Source: Pectobacterium aroidearum (lineage in GTDB: Bacteria > Pseudomonadota > Gammaproteobacteria > Enterobacterales > Enterobacteriaceae). Taken from it: 64,000 bases of DNA. Within the stretch, counting starts at the first letter, position 1. Every line of letters starts with the position of its first letter. The notes beneath the pieces were generated by a model that saw only the letters and a list, made by a program, of their open reading frames with translations, did not search any database and was not told where the DNA came from. The position numbers were made by a program, and so were the translations under genes. Positions 44,600 through 53,493 of this stretch are shown piece after piece. The DNA lies in assembly GCF_015689195.1 (NCBI RefSeq), contig NZ_CP065044.1, positions 1,116,001-1,180,000 of the forward strand, in the 5' to 3' direction.

Positions 44600-46135
44600 C
44601 TAGTGCGCGCCACCGCCTCCACCGCCGGTAGTAAAGGGCGGTTTAGCGAACCAGACCAGCACCAGCAGTATCAGAAATACGGCTGCGGCGGCCCAGAAAA
44701 TCTCGTTGGCGGAGATAATCAGCCCCTGTGCAGTAATCTGTTCTGCGATGTAGGCCGAGGCCTGTGTTTGGTTCATTCCCATCGCCTGAAGTTGTTGGTA
44801 TGTTTCCTGCGCGATCGGGTTATACGGCGTGATCGATTCCGTTAGGTGTGCATGGTGCAGCGATTCGCGCTGTGTCCAGAGCGTGGTGGTTATCGACGTC
44901 CCGATTGATCCCGCCAGCGTTCGGGTAAAGTTCGACAGGCTCGATGCAGCAGCCAACCGTTCCGGCGGAAGCCCGGAGAGCGTGATGGTTGTCAGTGGCA
45001 TGAAGAAGCAGGCCACGGCAAACCCCTGAACGAACTGCGGCCAGGCCGATGCGCCGAAATCCATGCCCGGCTCGAAAGTGTACGCACGCCAGTAAAAACA
45101 GACGGCATACATAATGAAGCTGAACGTCACCAGCTTGCGCATGTCCAGACGCGGCGCGAATCGACCGATAATCGGTGACAGCACGACTGGCATCAGCCCA
45201 ACGGGGGCGGACGCCAGACCAGCCCAGGTGGCGGTATAGCCATACACCTCCTGCAACAGCTGCGGCAAGAGCACGATCGCCCCGAAGTAGAACATATAGG
45301 CGAGGCTGATACACAGGCAGCCAATAGTGAAGTTGCGCGACTTAAACAGCGACAAATCCACCACTGGGTGATCGTCCGTGAGTTCCCAGACAATCAGGAA
45401 CGTTATCGCGACCACGGCCACCACGGTCAGGGTGATAATTTCCGTCGAGTTAAACCAATCCAGCTCTTTTCCCCGATCGAGCATCATCTGCAGGCTACCG
45501 ATACCGACGATCAACAGCGCCAGCCCGATAGTATCGATGGGCTTGATCTCGGTTTTGGTTTCTCGCCCACGCAGCGTTTGCATAGCAATAAACACCACGG
45601 CGATGCCCAACGGGACGTTGATGAAGAATATCCAGCCCCAGTGATAGTTGTCGCTAATCCAGCCGCCCAGAATCGGGCCACAGATCGGTGCGACGACCAC
45701 GGTCATTGACCACAGTGCCAGGGCGATGCTGCGCTTCGCGGGAGGATAGTTACTGAGCAACAGACTCTGTGACAGCGGGATCAACGGCCCGGCGACAATC
45801 CCCTGCAACACACGGGCGAAAATCAGCATTTCCAGGCTGGTGGACACACCACACAGCCAGGACGTCAGGGCGAAGAGCGCCGTTGACCACAGAAACAGGC
45901 GGACTTCACCAAACCGTTTGGCTAGCCAGCCTGTGATAGGGATAGAGATGGCGTTAGCAACCCCAAACGAGGTAATGACCCACGTTCCCTGCGAGTTAGA
46001 CGCACCCAGATTACCGGCGATGGTCGGAATAGCGACGTTGGCGATGGTGGAATCCAGCACCTGCATAAACGTTGCCAGCGACAGAGCAACGGTCATCCAG
46101 GCCAGACTGGCACCTTTAAGCGGTTCTCTCTGCAC
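44600..46135 (-). CDS. emrB: Multidrug efflux MFS permease EmrB
   Basis: 511 residues (512 in E. coli), DHA2 family with 14 membrane segments. LDSTIANVAIPTIAG near 28-42 and the GPILGGWISDNYHWGWIFFINVPLG motif near 153-177 are typical. The C-terminus ends in the glycine run GGGGGGAH, as in E. coli. With EmrA and TolC it exports hydrophobic toxic compounds. Its start is 17 bases after emrA. Confidence 0.96.
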   Translation of the reverse strand: MQREPLKGASLAWMTVALSLATFMQVLDSTIANVAIPTIAGNLGASNSQGTWVITSFGVANAISIPITGWLAKRFGEVRLFLWSTALFALTSWLCGVSTSLEMLIFARVLQGIVAGPLIPLSQSLLLSNYPPAKRSIALALWSMTVVVAPICGPILGGWISDNYHWGWIFFINVPLGIAVVFIAMQTLRGRETKTEIKPIDTIGLALLIVGIGSLQMMLDRGKELDWFNSTEIITLTVVAVVAITFLIVWELTDDHPVVDLSLFKSRNFTIGCLCISLAYMFYFGAIVLLPQLLQEVYGYTATWAGLASAPVGLMPVVLSPIIGRFAPRLDMRKLVTFSFIMYAVCFYWRAYTFEPGMDFGASAWPQFVQGFAVACFFMPLTTITLSGLPPERLAAASSLSNFTRTLAGSIGTSITTTLWTQRESLHHAHLTESITPYNPIAQETYQQLQAMGMNQTQASAYIAEQITAQGLIISANEIFWAAAAVFLILLVLVWFAKPPFTTGGGGGGAH

Positions 46136-46152
46136 GTTTCTCTCCTGCCCGA

Positions 46153-47328
46153 TTAACCGGCGTTCGCCTGAATAATGGCGCTGATTTCCTGGTTAACAGG
46201 GGTGAGATCCAGCGTCAATGCATCACTTTGGTAGGCTGGCGTGGTGCGTGAGGTTTCTGCTAGCGCACTGCCTTCGGCATTGGCGGTATCGACATTAACC
46301 AATGCGGACAGGCCGATACGCAGCGGATGCTCGGCAACCTGCTGTGGATCGAGCTCAATACGGACGGGCAGGCGTTGAACAACCTTAATCCAGTTGCCAG
46401 TCGCGTTCTGGGCGGGCAGCAGAGAGAACGCGCTACCGGTTCCCATATCGAGGCCGACCACTTTTCCCTGATACACCACATCATCACCGTAGATATCTGC
46501 GACGACGGTAGCCGGTTGGCCGATACGCATATTGGCTAACTGCGTCTCTTTGAAGTTAGCATCGACCCACAGATGATTCGCGGGAACGACGGCCATCAGC
46601 GCTGACGTCGAAGAGATACGCGCGCCAATCTGCACGCTGCGGCGTGAGACATAACCGTCGATCGGGCTGACGATTTTGGTACGCTGTAACGCCAGCCAGG
46701 CGTCACGCATTTCTACAGAAGCTTGTTGTATGGCTGGCTGTTTCTCAAGCGGGGTATCCAGAATCATCGCCTGATTCGCCTGATATTGTTGTCTGGCGAC
46801 TTCCAGCGCGGCTTTGGCGGTCGCGACGGCATCGCGAGCATGCTGCACTTCTTCACGCCCGATGGCATTGGCACTGCCCAGCGCTTCCCGGCGGCTCAAG
46901 TCGCTTTGCGCCTTGTTCAACTCGGTTTGGCGCAGTTCAATATTGGCTTGATACTGCTTACTGTTAATAATCAGCTGATGCGTTTGGCGTACGCTGTTGG
47001 CCAGCCCGGTTTTCGCGCGTTCAAGCGCCTGCTGAGCATCGGTAGGATCCAGTTCTACCAGAACCTGTCCCTGCTTAACAAAATCGGTATTGTCGACGTT
47101 AACATGGGTGACGCTACCGCTGACCTGCGCCATGATCTGAATCTGATTACCTGCGACGTAGGCATCGTCAGTGCTTTGGTGGTGTCTGAGTACCAGGAAC
47201 CAGTAAACCAGCCAGGCACAACCCAGCACGACGAAAATAAACGTCAACAGCGATAACACACGCTTACGCTGCTGTTTCTTGTTTCTTTTGGGCGTCTGCG
47301 GCACCTGATTTTCCACACTTTCACTCAT
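46153..47328 (-). CDS. emrA: Multidrug efflux periplasmic adaptor EmrA
   Basis: 391 residues from ATG 47328 (390 in E. coli); the frame opens earlier at 47409 but without family likeness. A basic N-terminus and one membrane segment at about 27-49, then the biotinyl-lipoyl-like half-motif, a long coiled-coil hairpin at about 105-200 and a beta-barrel domain. It bridges EmrB to the outer membrane channel. Confidence 0.95.
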   Translation of the reverse strand: MSESVENQVPQTPKRNKKQQRKRVLSLLTFIFVVLGCAWLVYWFLVLRHHQSTDDAYVAGNQIQIMAQVSGSVTHVNVDNTDFVKQGQVLVELDPTDAQQALERAKTGLANSVRQTHQLIINSKQYQANIELRQTELNKAQSDLSRREALGSANAIGREEVQHARDAVATAKAALEVARQQYQANQAMILDTPLEKQPAIQQASVEMRDAWLALQRTKIVSPIDGYVSRRSVQIGARISSTSALMAVVPANHLWVDANFKETQLANMRIGQPATVVADIYGDDVVYQGKVVGLDMGTGSAFSLLPAQNATGNWIKVVQRLPVRIELDPQQVAEHPLRIGLSALVNVDTANAEGSALAETSRTTPAYQSDALTLDLTPVNQEISAIIQANAG

Positions 47329-47623
47329 GCTGTTCTCTCTCTTTTTATTCTCTTTGTATCGACTATCGCACCAGACTGTGCAGCCTGGCGATAGTCGCAA
47401 TGAATTCATCTTGCTGTGTCGCTCGGGGAACCTTCAGTGCGCCTAGCCCGTAGCGTGAGATTGTCGTTTTGCTAAGCCGCGCGTTGCGACAGCAGAAAGG
47501 TCATGCCTATTTTTCGCAGCAAAACCCACCTGCCCGATACATGTGCATCGGGTCATTCCGGGTGAAAAAGGTGCCGACTATGATTCTTTGTTGTTGTTTT
47601 TCTGTTGTTATTGACTATCGACG
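47329..47623. promoter_or_regulatory. Gap between emrR and emrA
   Basis: About 295 bases with no gene. A short hairpin CCCGAT-8 bases-ATCGGG lies at 47533-47552, followed on the minus strand by a T-containing stretch; it may attenuate transcription from emrR into emrAB. The gap is larger than in E. coli (about 126 bases), so emrA may have its own promoter. Confidence 0.4.
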
Positions 47624-48139
47624 TTATAGGTTGTCGAAGTTGTCCATCTCATCCAGCCGAACCAGAAGTTTTCTCATCAGGGTTTCGAGCTGCTTTTGCT
47701 CGTCGGATTCAAGTGATGAACAAAGCACATGCAGGCTGCTGTGCTGTGGTGGAATCAGTTGACCGAGAAACGCTTTACCTTCTTCCGTTAGGTGCAGGTG
47801 CAGGCAGCGTCTATCGCTGTTGCTTTCACGTCGCTCTATCCAGCCTCTTTTCTCCAGATCGTCAGCGATGCGCGTCGCATTCGTACGTGAAGATCCCAGT
47901 GCGGCGCTGAGTTCGGAAGGCTGAATACTGTAAGATTCCTGAGATTCTAGTGTCAGCAATGCCATGAAAAGGGTTTCGTTAATCCCCTGGTCTTTCAGCA
48001 TTCTGTTTCTATTTTCCAAAATCTTGCCCTGAACGTGCATGAATAGACGTAGTAGCAAAACTTCCTGACGTGGAAATCCGGGTTTACGTGAAGCACGTAG
48101 ATCGAGCATTTGTTCTATAGGAGTGAATGAACTGTCCAT
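47624..48139 (-). CDS. emrR: MarR-family repressor EmrR (MprA)
   Basis: 171 residues (176 in E. coli). Winged helix-turn-helix repressor that releases DNA when drugs or uncouplers bind, derepressing emr[51 protein letters not shown] are conserved with E. coli. The C-terminus is shorter by five residues. First gene of emrRAB. Confidence 0.95.
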   Translation of the reverse strand: MDSSFTPIEQMLDLRASRKPGFPRQEVLLLRLFMHVQGKILENRNRMLKDQGINETLFMALLTLESQESYSIQPSELSAALGSSRTNATRIADDLEKRGWIERRESNSDRRCLHLHLTEEGKAFLGQLIPPQHSSLHVLCSSLESDEQKQLETLMRKLLVRLDEMDNFDNL

Positions 48140-48172
48140 TTTTTATATAAACCTCATTAATCACGGTATGCA

Positions 48173-48190
48173 TAGTAACTAATGTTACTA
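48173..48190. promoter_or_regulatory. Candidate EmrR operator
   Basis: TAGTAAC, TAAT, GTTACTA is a perfect 18-bp palindrome 34 to 51 bases upstream of the emrR start, where MarR-type regulators bind their own promoters. The assignment to EmrR is inferred from position. Confidence 0.55.
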
Positions 48191-48327
48191 AATGGGTAAA
48201 CGGCATTCAGGTGGGAAATTGTGCTTATTTCTGTGACAGAAAGTAAGCGGAGAATCACATGATGTGGGAATAATTCGCCGCTTACTTTATTTAAATCAAA
48301 ATCTTATTTGATAGTCGGGGTGCAGAT

Positions 48328-48657
48328 TCAAAGCAGTTTAAAAGCAATTCCGTAGCACAACGCTCCCAGTAACGTCGACAAGACGATACTGCGGGTTTTG
48401 TAAAAACAGGCCGTTAAGGTAATAAAGCCTACCAGTGTGGGCAGCAGTTTTTCGTGATGCGCGAGAATATCCGGTACGCTGGAAACGATTAGCAGCGCAC
48501 AGATAGAGGCAATGCCGATGCTATCCAACAACAGCGCTTTTTTACCGCGCTGCAGCGAGCCGGAAGCGCGTGAGGCGCTCAGCCGTAGAGGCAGATAGCG
48601 GAAGAGATAGTTCACCAGCCCCACAATCAGCCCGATAAGAATAACTTCCGTACTCAT
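48328..48657 (-). CDS. ygaH: YgaH, small subunit of branched-chain amino acid exporter
   Basis: 109 residues, AzlD-like, about four membrane segments. In E. coli YgaZH exports L-valine and perhaps other amino acids. Overlaps ygaZ by 4 bases. The order ygaZ-ygaH-emrR matches E. coli. Confidence 0.88.
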   Translation of the reverse strand: MSTEVILIGLIVGLVNYLFRYLPLRLSASRASGSLQRGKKALLLDSIGIASICALLIVSSVPDILAHHEKLLPTLVGFITLTACFYKTRSIVLSTLLGALCYGIAFKLL

Positions 48658-49394
48658 GTGTTCACCTGTGGCGTGACGGGGTTAACCAGCGACGCCAGAC
48701 AGCCGCTGAGAATGCCGAGCAGTATTGCGGCTGGAATGGAGGAAAGCAGCAACCCCAGCAGTGCGCCGCCTAGCGCGCAGGCCACGACCAGACTCTGTTT
48801 GCGCTTGAAAGAGGCAAGTAAAAAGCTCAGGAAAAGCGCGGGCAGCATGAAAGACAGCGCGGCTTCGACAGCCGGATAATCATCCAGTGGGCCGTTGCCG
48901 AATACGGCACCGATCAGCGTGCCGAGCACCCATGAGAGCCAGGCGAGCAGTGACACGCCCATCATCCAGTTTTCTGACCAGCGTCGGTTATCTTTCGCCA
49001 GCCGGGTAGCGGCGGCGGCAAAGACTTCGTCCGTCAGGCCGAATGCCCAGAGCGCGGTTTTCCGGGTCGGCAGCCGTTGTGCAATGCGATGCCGTAACGC
49101 GGGTCCATACAGTACATGGCGGACATCCATCGCCATGACGGTCAAGGCCGCCACCCAGATGGACATGCCTGCGCTGAGCAGGGCGGTGATGACGAACTGG
49201 CTGGCACCAGCGTAAATGATGCAGGAGAGAAAAATGCCTTCCAGCGGCGTAAATCCTAACTTGACCGCGTTCATGCCAAACGCGAATGCCACGGGCATAT
49301 AGCCGATAACTATCGGTAGACTGTCAAAGACGCCCTCGCTAAAAGATGCGGATTTTGTCGGTACCGATGATGCAGGTGTGGTTAATGTCTTCAC
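48654..49394 (-). CDS. ygaZ: YgaZ, large subunit of branched-chain amino acid exporter (AzlC family)
   Basis: 246 residues (245 in E. coli), with five to seven hydrophobic segments. Conserved parts are SLPIVIGYMPVAFAFGMNA, IIYAGASQFVITALL, MAMDVRHVLYGP and KTALWAFGLTDEVFA. The start is GTG with only a weak ribosome binding site, so the exact start is uncertain. Confidence 0.9.
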   Translation of the reverse strand: MKTLTTPASSVPTKSASFSEGVFDSLPIVIGYMPVAFAFGMNAVKLGFTPLEGIFLSCIIYAGASQFVITALLSAGMSIWVAALTVMAMDVRHVLYGPALRHRIAQRLPTRKTALWAFGLTDEVFAAAATRLAKDNRRWSENWMMGVSLLAWLSWVLGTLIGAVFGNGPLDDYPAVEAALSFMLPALFLSFLLASFKRKQSLVVACALGGALLGLLLSSIPAAILLGILSGCLASLVNPVTPQVNT

Positions 49395-49576
49395 TGGCTT
49401 GATATTTTTGTACTTAAAGGAAATTAATCGATAACACTAGCAAAGCGTTACCGGAATTTCACGCTATTGCGAAACGAACGTGATGATTTTTGATGCAATG
49501 GTATCGGGCGTAACCTTCCCGGAGGAAACGATCTGGAATGAGAGGGTTTCGACCGGGAGAGTGTCAATGAGAAGGG

Positions 49577-50797
49577 CTACAGTGCCGCCATGGCTTCCTG
49601 CGTCTCATGATGATGGCTGCGCCACCACACCAGCAGGTTCAACAGGCTGATAATGCCGCCTGCGGCACAGACGCCCAGCCAGCCCCATTGCTGGTAAGCC
49701 GAGGCAGAGAGAAGTGAGCCCAGCGCGCCGCCGATGAAGTAGCTGGTCATGTAGCCTGCTGTCAGGCGGTTACGTGCTTCGGGCATCATCCGGTAGATTA
49801 CGCTTTGGTTGGTCACGTGCACGCCCTGAACGGCCAGATCCAGCACGATGATGCCAATGAGCAGCGCCGCCACGGAATGAATACCGAGCGCGATAAAGCC
49901 CCACGAGAGCAAAAGCAGGACAATCCCCACGCTGGTGGTCGGCTTGGCTTTACCCTGATCGACCAGACGCCCGGCGCGCGAGGCCGCTAGTGCGCCCGCT
50001 GCGCCAACCAGCCCGAACAGGCCGATAACGCCTTCGGAGTAGCCGTAGGGCGGTGAAGCCAGCAGGAATGCCATCGACGTCCACAGAATGCTGAAATTGG
50101 CAAAGGACAGACAGCCCAGAATGGCGCGCGTGCGCAGCAGCGGGCTGGCAGAGAACAGACGGAAGATTGAGATCAGCAACTGCGGGTAGTTCAGCGTGTT
50201 TTGCTGTGGAATACGCGGCAATGCCCGCCACAGAATCAGCGCCATGATGACCATCAAGGTGCTGGCAACCCAGTACACGGTGCGCCAGTCGCCGAGTGAA
50301 GCCAGCGCGCCTGCGACGGTACGCGCCAGCAGAATCCCCAGCAGCAGACCACTCATAATCGTACCGACCACTTTACCGCGCGTTTCCGGCGTCGCCAGCG
50401 TCGCGGCAAGAGGCACCAGCAACTGGGCGACGACGGAGAACAGGCCAGTTAACGCCGTGCCGGTAATCATTATCCAAAGTGTGGGCGCAGAAGCGGTGAG
50501 CAACATCCCGCCTGCGGCGAGCAACGTCATGCCGACGATCAGCGTTCGGCGTTCAAACATGTCCCCCAGCGGAACCAAAAACAGCAGGCCGACGGCGTAA
50601 CCCAACTGTGCGGCGGTGACAATGAACCCCGCCTGATTGACGGAAAGCTCAAAGACTCTGGCAATGGTCTCCAGCAGCGGCTGAGCATAATAGTTACTGG
50701 CGACGGCGAGGCCGGTCGCGACAGACATAATCAGGGTCAAAGATAGACTGAGCCCCGGTTGCGGCTGGGGTGATACAGCGTGTTGCGGAAGAGACAT
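49577..50797 (-). CDS. MFS transporter (YgaY-like)
   Basis: 406 residues, twelve membrane segments, DHA1-type drug or metabolite antiporter by overall shape. The GxLGDxFERR-type motif between helices 2 and 3 reads PLGDMFERRTLIVG. In E. coli K-12 a broken MFS gene (ygaY) occupies this place beside ygaZ; here the gene is intact. Substrate unknown. Confidence 0.8.
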   Translation of the reverse strand: MSLPQHAVSPQPQPGLSLSLTLIMSVATGLAVASNYYAQPLLETIARVFELSVNQAGFIVTAAQLGYAVGLLFLVPLGDMFERRTLIVGMTLLAAGGMLLTASAPTLWIMITGTALTGLFSVVAQLLVPLAATLATPETRGKVVGTIMSGLLLGILLARTVAGALASLGDWRTVYWVASTLMVIMALILWRALPRIPQQNTLNYPQLLISIFRLFSASPLLRTRAILGCLSFANFSILWTSMAFLLASPPYGYSEGVIGLFGLVGAAGALAASRAGRLVDQGKAKPTTSVGIVLLLLSWGFIALGIHSVAALLIGIIVLDLAVQGVHVTNQSVIYRMMPEARNRLTAGYMTSYFIGGALGSLLSASAYQQWGWLGVCAAGGIISLLNLLVWWRSHHHETQEAMAAL

Positions 50798-50955
50798 AGT
50801 GTAAACGTTAATATGATGTTAAAAGCAGAGGCTATAGTATCCGGCAGAGCCTAATGAGATACCAGAATATCTTTACGCTTCTTAAGTTTGTTTTGTTTTT
50901 AATGAGATTGATTTAGCTTATCGCCAAAGTTATACGACTATCGACAGGGGACAGT

Positions 50956-52115
50956 ATGTTTAAACATTATCAGGTGTTTAAGAAAAAAAGCGTTGCGGTA
51001 TTAATGGGATGTGCGCTCTTGCCAGCCGCCGCGCTGTGGTCGATGGGGCGCAGGCGGTCACGGCTGTCTATGTCTCTGCTGCCACTGACGGCGCCATCGA
51101 TGCCTACACACTCAATACACAAAACGGCGAATTGACCGCTATCGGGAAAGTGGCCGCAGGGGCGAAAGTGATGCCGATGGCCGTTAGCCCGGATAAATCC
51201 TTCCTTTATGTGGCCACGCGCGGCATTCCTTACTCGGCGGTGAGTTATAAAATCGATCCTAAAAGCGGTGCGCTAAGCCCGTTAGGCAAAGCGGAACTGC
51301 CTGACAGCATGGCGTACCTCTCGACGGATTTCACGGGGAAATGGCTGTTCAGCGCTTCGTATGGCGGCAATAAAGTCGCGGTTAATGGCATTGATAAAGA
51401 CGGCAAGGTGAACGCGAGCGCGGTCACGGTGGTGCCAACGGGGGAAAAGGCACATAGCATTATTGCCGACCACAAAAATAAATTCGTCTTTGCCAGCAAT
51501 CTGGGCAGCGATCAAATCGTACAGTTCCGGTTTGATGCGAAGACGGGCACGTTGACGCCGAATGAACCGGCGGAAATTAAACTGCCTGAAGGTAACGGGC
51601 CGCGCCATCTGGTGTTATCGCCAGATAATAAAACGCTCTATGTGAGTAATGAGTTGTCCGGCAAAGTTGCGCGTCTGGCGCTGGATGAAAATACGGGGCA
51701 GCTTACGTTACTGGATTATACCGACACTATTCCGGCCGATGCAGGAATGCGAGCGGGAACGATGACGCCGGATAAAAATAGCACCGACAGTCGGCCGCAG
51801 ATATGGAGCGCCGATTTACGTCTGACGCCAAATGGAAAATTCCTGTACGTATCGGAACGCACCAAAAGCACGATTACGCTGCTGCGGGTAGAACCGAAAA
51901 CCGGCCAGCTGAAATACATTACGCGCTACCCGACGGAAACGCAGCCGCGCGGTATGCAGATCGATCCGAGCGGGACATTCCTGATCGTCAGCGGTGAAAA
52001 ATCGACGTCGCTGTCGGTGTACCGCATCAATCAGGGCAACGGAGATTTAGTGCGAGTCGGGCAATACCCGACTGGAAAAGGCGCTAACTGGGTCGAAATC
52101 GTTAACCTGCCGTAA
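50956..52115 (+). pseudogene. 6-phosphogluconolactonase-family beta-propeller, frameshifted in the signal peptide
   Basis: From ATG 50956 (AGGGGAC just upstream) the frame encodes a classic signal peptide: a basic start with KKK, then VAVLMGCALLPAAALWSMG. The propeller frame continues from AQAVTAVYVSAATDG, but it is one base out of register. Adding one G to the GGGG run at 51045-51048 would join them and give a signal peptidase site AQA. The propeller (about 350 residues) has the repeated blade motif, for example SPDKSFLYVATRG, SPDNKTLYVSNE, TPNGKFLYVSER and DPSGTFLIVSGE. A start at 51009 (MCALASRR) would give a complete but leaderless protein and is probably not used. Either a real frameshift or a sequencing error. 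Family members act on sugar lactones; the substrate is unknown. Confidence 0.7.
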
Positions 52116-52136
52116 TTATCTCCCATCAATGAAAAA

Positions 52137-52159
52137 CGCCCCTTTTCGCGAAAGGGGCG
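52137..52159 (-). terminator. proX terminator
   Basis: CGCCCCTTT, TCGCG loop, AAAGGGGCG: a 9-bp stem with a T-run on the minus strand (GAAAAA on the plus strand). It may serve both convergent genes, but is oriented for proVWX. Confidence 0.9.
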
Positions 52160-52174
52160 CTCGTCTACCGGTGA

Positions 52175-53182
52175 TTATTTCGCGGCGTCAGCGGCGGTTT
52201 TCACCCAGCCGTCAAACAACTGCTGGTGGGCTTTGATCCAGCCATCAACATGACGTTCGATATCTTTCTGTGACCCCTGGCCTTCGTGCATACGCAGGTT
52301 CTGCGCATTTACGTCAGCAATCGGCAGCTTCATGATAGCGAACAGTTTCGCCGCAGCCGGGTTTTTCTCGGCCCACGCTTTATTCGCGGCAATCTTCATC
52401 GTGTTGACAGGGAAGCCATAGTCAGCGCCGTTAGGCAGTTTGGTGCTGACATCCTTCATTTCTCCCGGTTGAGAAGAGAAAGGCACCTGCAACCAGACTA
52501 CGTCACGTCCCGGCACCAGCACATCACTGACCCAGTACGGCGTCCAGGTGTAGTACAGAATCGGTTTACCTTCTTTATAACGGGTGATGGTGTCGGCGAT
52601 CATCGCCGCATAGTTGCCCTGGTTATGCTCGACCGTGTTGGTTAAGCCATAGGCAGGCAGGTGATGATTAATCGCCGCTTCACATCCCCAGCCCGGCGTA
52701 CAGCCCGTCAGATCGGCTTTGCCGTCGCCGTTGGTATCAAACAGCTTGGCGATTTTCGGATCTTTTAGCTGCGCAATATTGGTAATTTTGTATTTATCAG
52801 CCGTTTTCTTATCGATCAAATAACCTTGTGCGGCACCGGAGACATATTCACCCTGACGGTAGAATTTCGCGTCCCCGCCAGCGGCTTTGTACTGATCGGC
52901 GTGCAGCGGATCCCAGTTCACGGCGATAAACGTCGCATCGCCGGAGGCAATTGAGGTGTAGGCCACGTTGTAGTCCACTTCACGCGGAGGCTGCACGTCA
53001 TAGCCCAGCTTTTCCAACGCGCGGCTGACCAGCAGCGTCTGGAACGTTTCTTCGGAGATAGTGCTTTGCACCGGAATAACGGTGATACCTTTACCAGGTT
53101 GCGCGGTGTCAGCGGCGTAAACTTGTGTACTCAACAGTGTGGTCGTCAGGGCGGCAGCCCAAAGTGTGGTGTTACGCATCAT
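52175..53182 (-). CDS. proX: Glycine betaine/proline betaine-binding protein ProX
   Basis: 335 residues from ATG 53182 (330 in E. coli; AGAGGG upstream). The longer frame at 53209 starts inside the ERIC element. Signal peptide cleaved after VYA (about residue 23). Type II binding protein with the tryptophan box for quaternary ammonium (YTWTPYW near 216-222, NWDPLH, GWGCE). It delivers betaine to ProVW under osmotic stress. Separated from proW by an ERIC element, unlike E. coli. Confidence 0.95.
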   Translation of the reverse strand: MMRNTTLWAAALTTTLLSTQVYAADTAQPGKGITVIPVQSTISEETFQTLLVSRALEKLGYDVQPPREVDYNVAYTSIASGDATFIAVNWDPLHADQYKAAGGDAKFYRQGEYVSGAAQGYLIDKKTADKYKITNIAQLKDPKIAKLFDTNGDGKADLTGCTPGWGCEAAINHHLPAYGLTNTVEHNQGNYAAMIADTITRYKEGKPILYYTWTPYWVSDVLVPGRDVVWLQVPFSSQPGEMKDVSTKLPNGADYGFPVNTMKIAANKAWAEKNPAAAKLFAIMKLPIADVNAQNLRMHEGQGSQKDIERHVDGWIKAHQQLFDGWVKTAADAAK

Positions 53183-53197
53183 GATTCCCTCTGTTTT

Positions 53198-53401
53198 TAT
53201 ACCCGTCATACTTCAAGTTGCATGTGCGTTGGCTACGATACTCGGCACACTGGCGTGTGCCTCGCCCCGCAGGGGCCGCTGCAAGCAGCGTTCAAATCTG
53301 CCTTGGGCAGATTTGTCAGTCACCCGAATCACTTACCTATGTAAGCTCATCGGGACTCCTTCCCTTGCCGCCTACCTGAAACTCGAATTATTTAGGGTAT
53401 A
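53198..53401. repeat. ERIC element with one internal hairpin module, between proW and proX
   Basis: Ends TATACCCGTCATACTTCAAG and AACTCGAATTATTTAGGGTATA and core CGAATCACTTACCTATGTAAGCTCATCGGG are ERIC. Inside the left arm, about 53240-53317, is a module of four hairpins: GGCACAC-TGGC-GTGTGCC, GCCCC-GCA-GGGGC, GCTGC-AA-GCAGC and AAATCTGCC-TTG-GGCAGATTT. It lies within the proVWX operon. Confidence 0.88.
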
Positions 53402-53493
53402 TTTTTGCGTTGCTAATAAAATGAATAGTGCTGATAAAACGAATAGTGAATGTCGCCGCTTGTCTGACATCGGCCAGACAAGCGGGACGAGCG

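Noticed and set aside
51009-51062. ATG at 51009 as the true start of the lactonase-family gene
   Set aside because: No ribosome binding site and no signal peptide in this frame, whereas a strong ribosome binding site and signal peptide exist in the other frame from 50956.
53183-53209. Longer proX start
   Set aside because: It begins in the ERIC end and would place nine extra residues before the conserved signal peptide; ATG 53182 has AGAGGG upstream.
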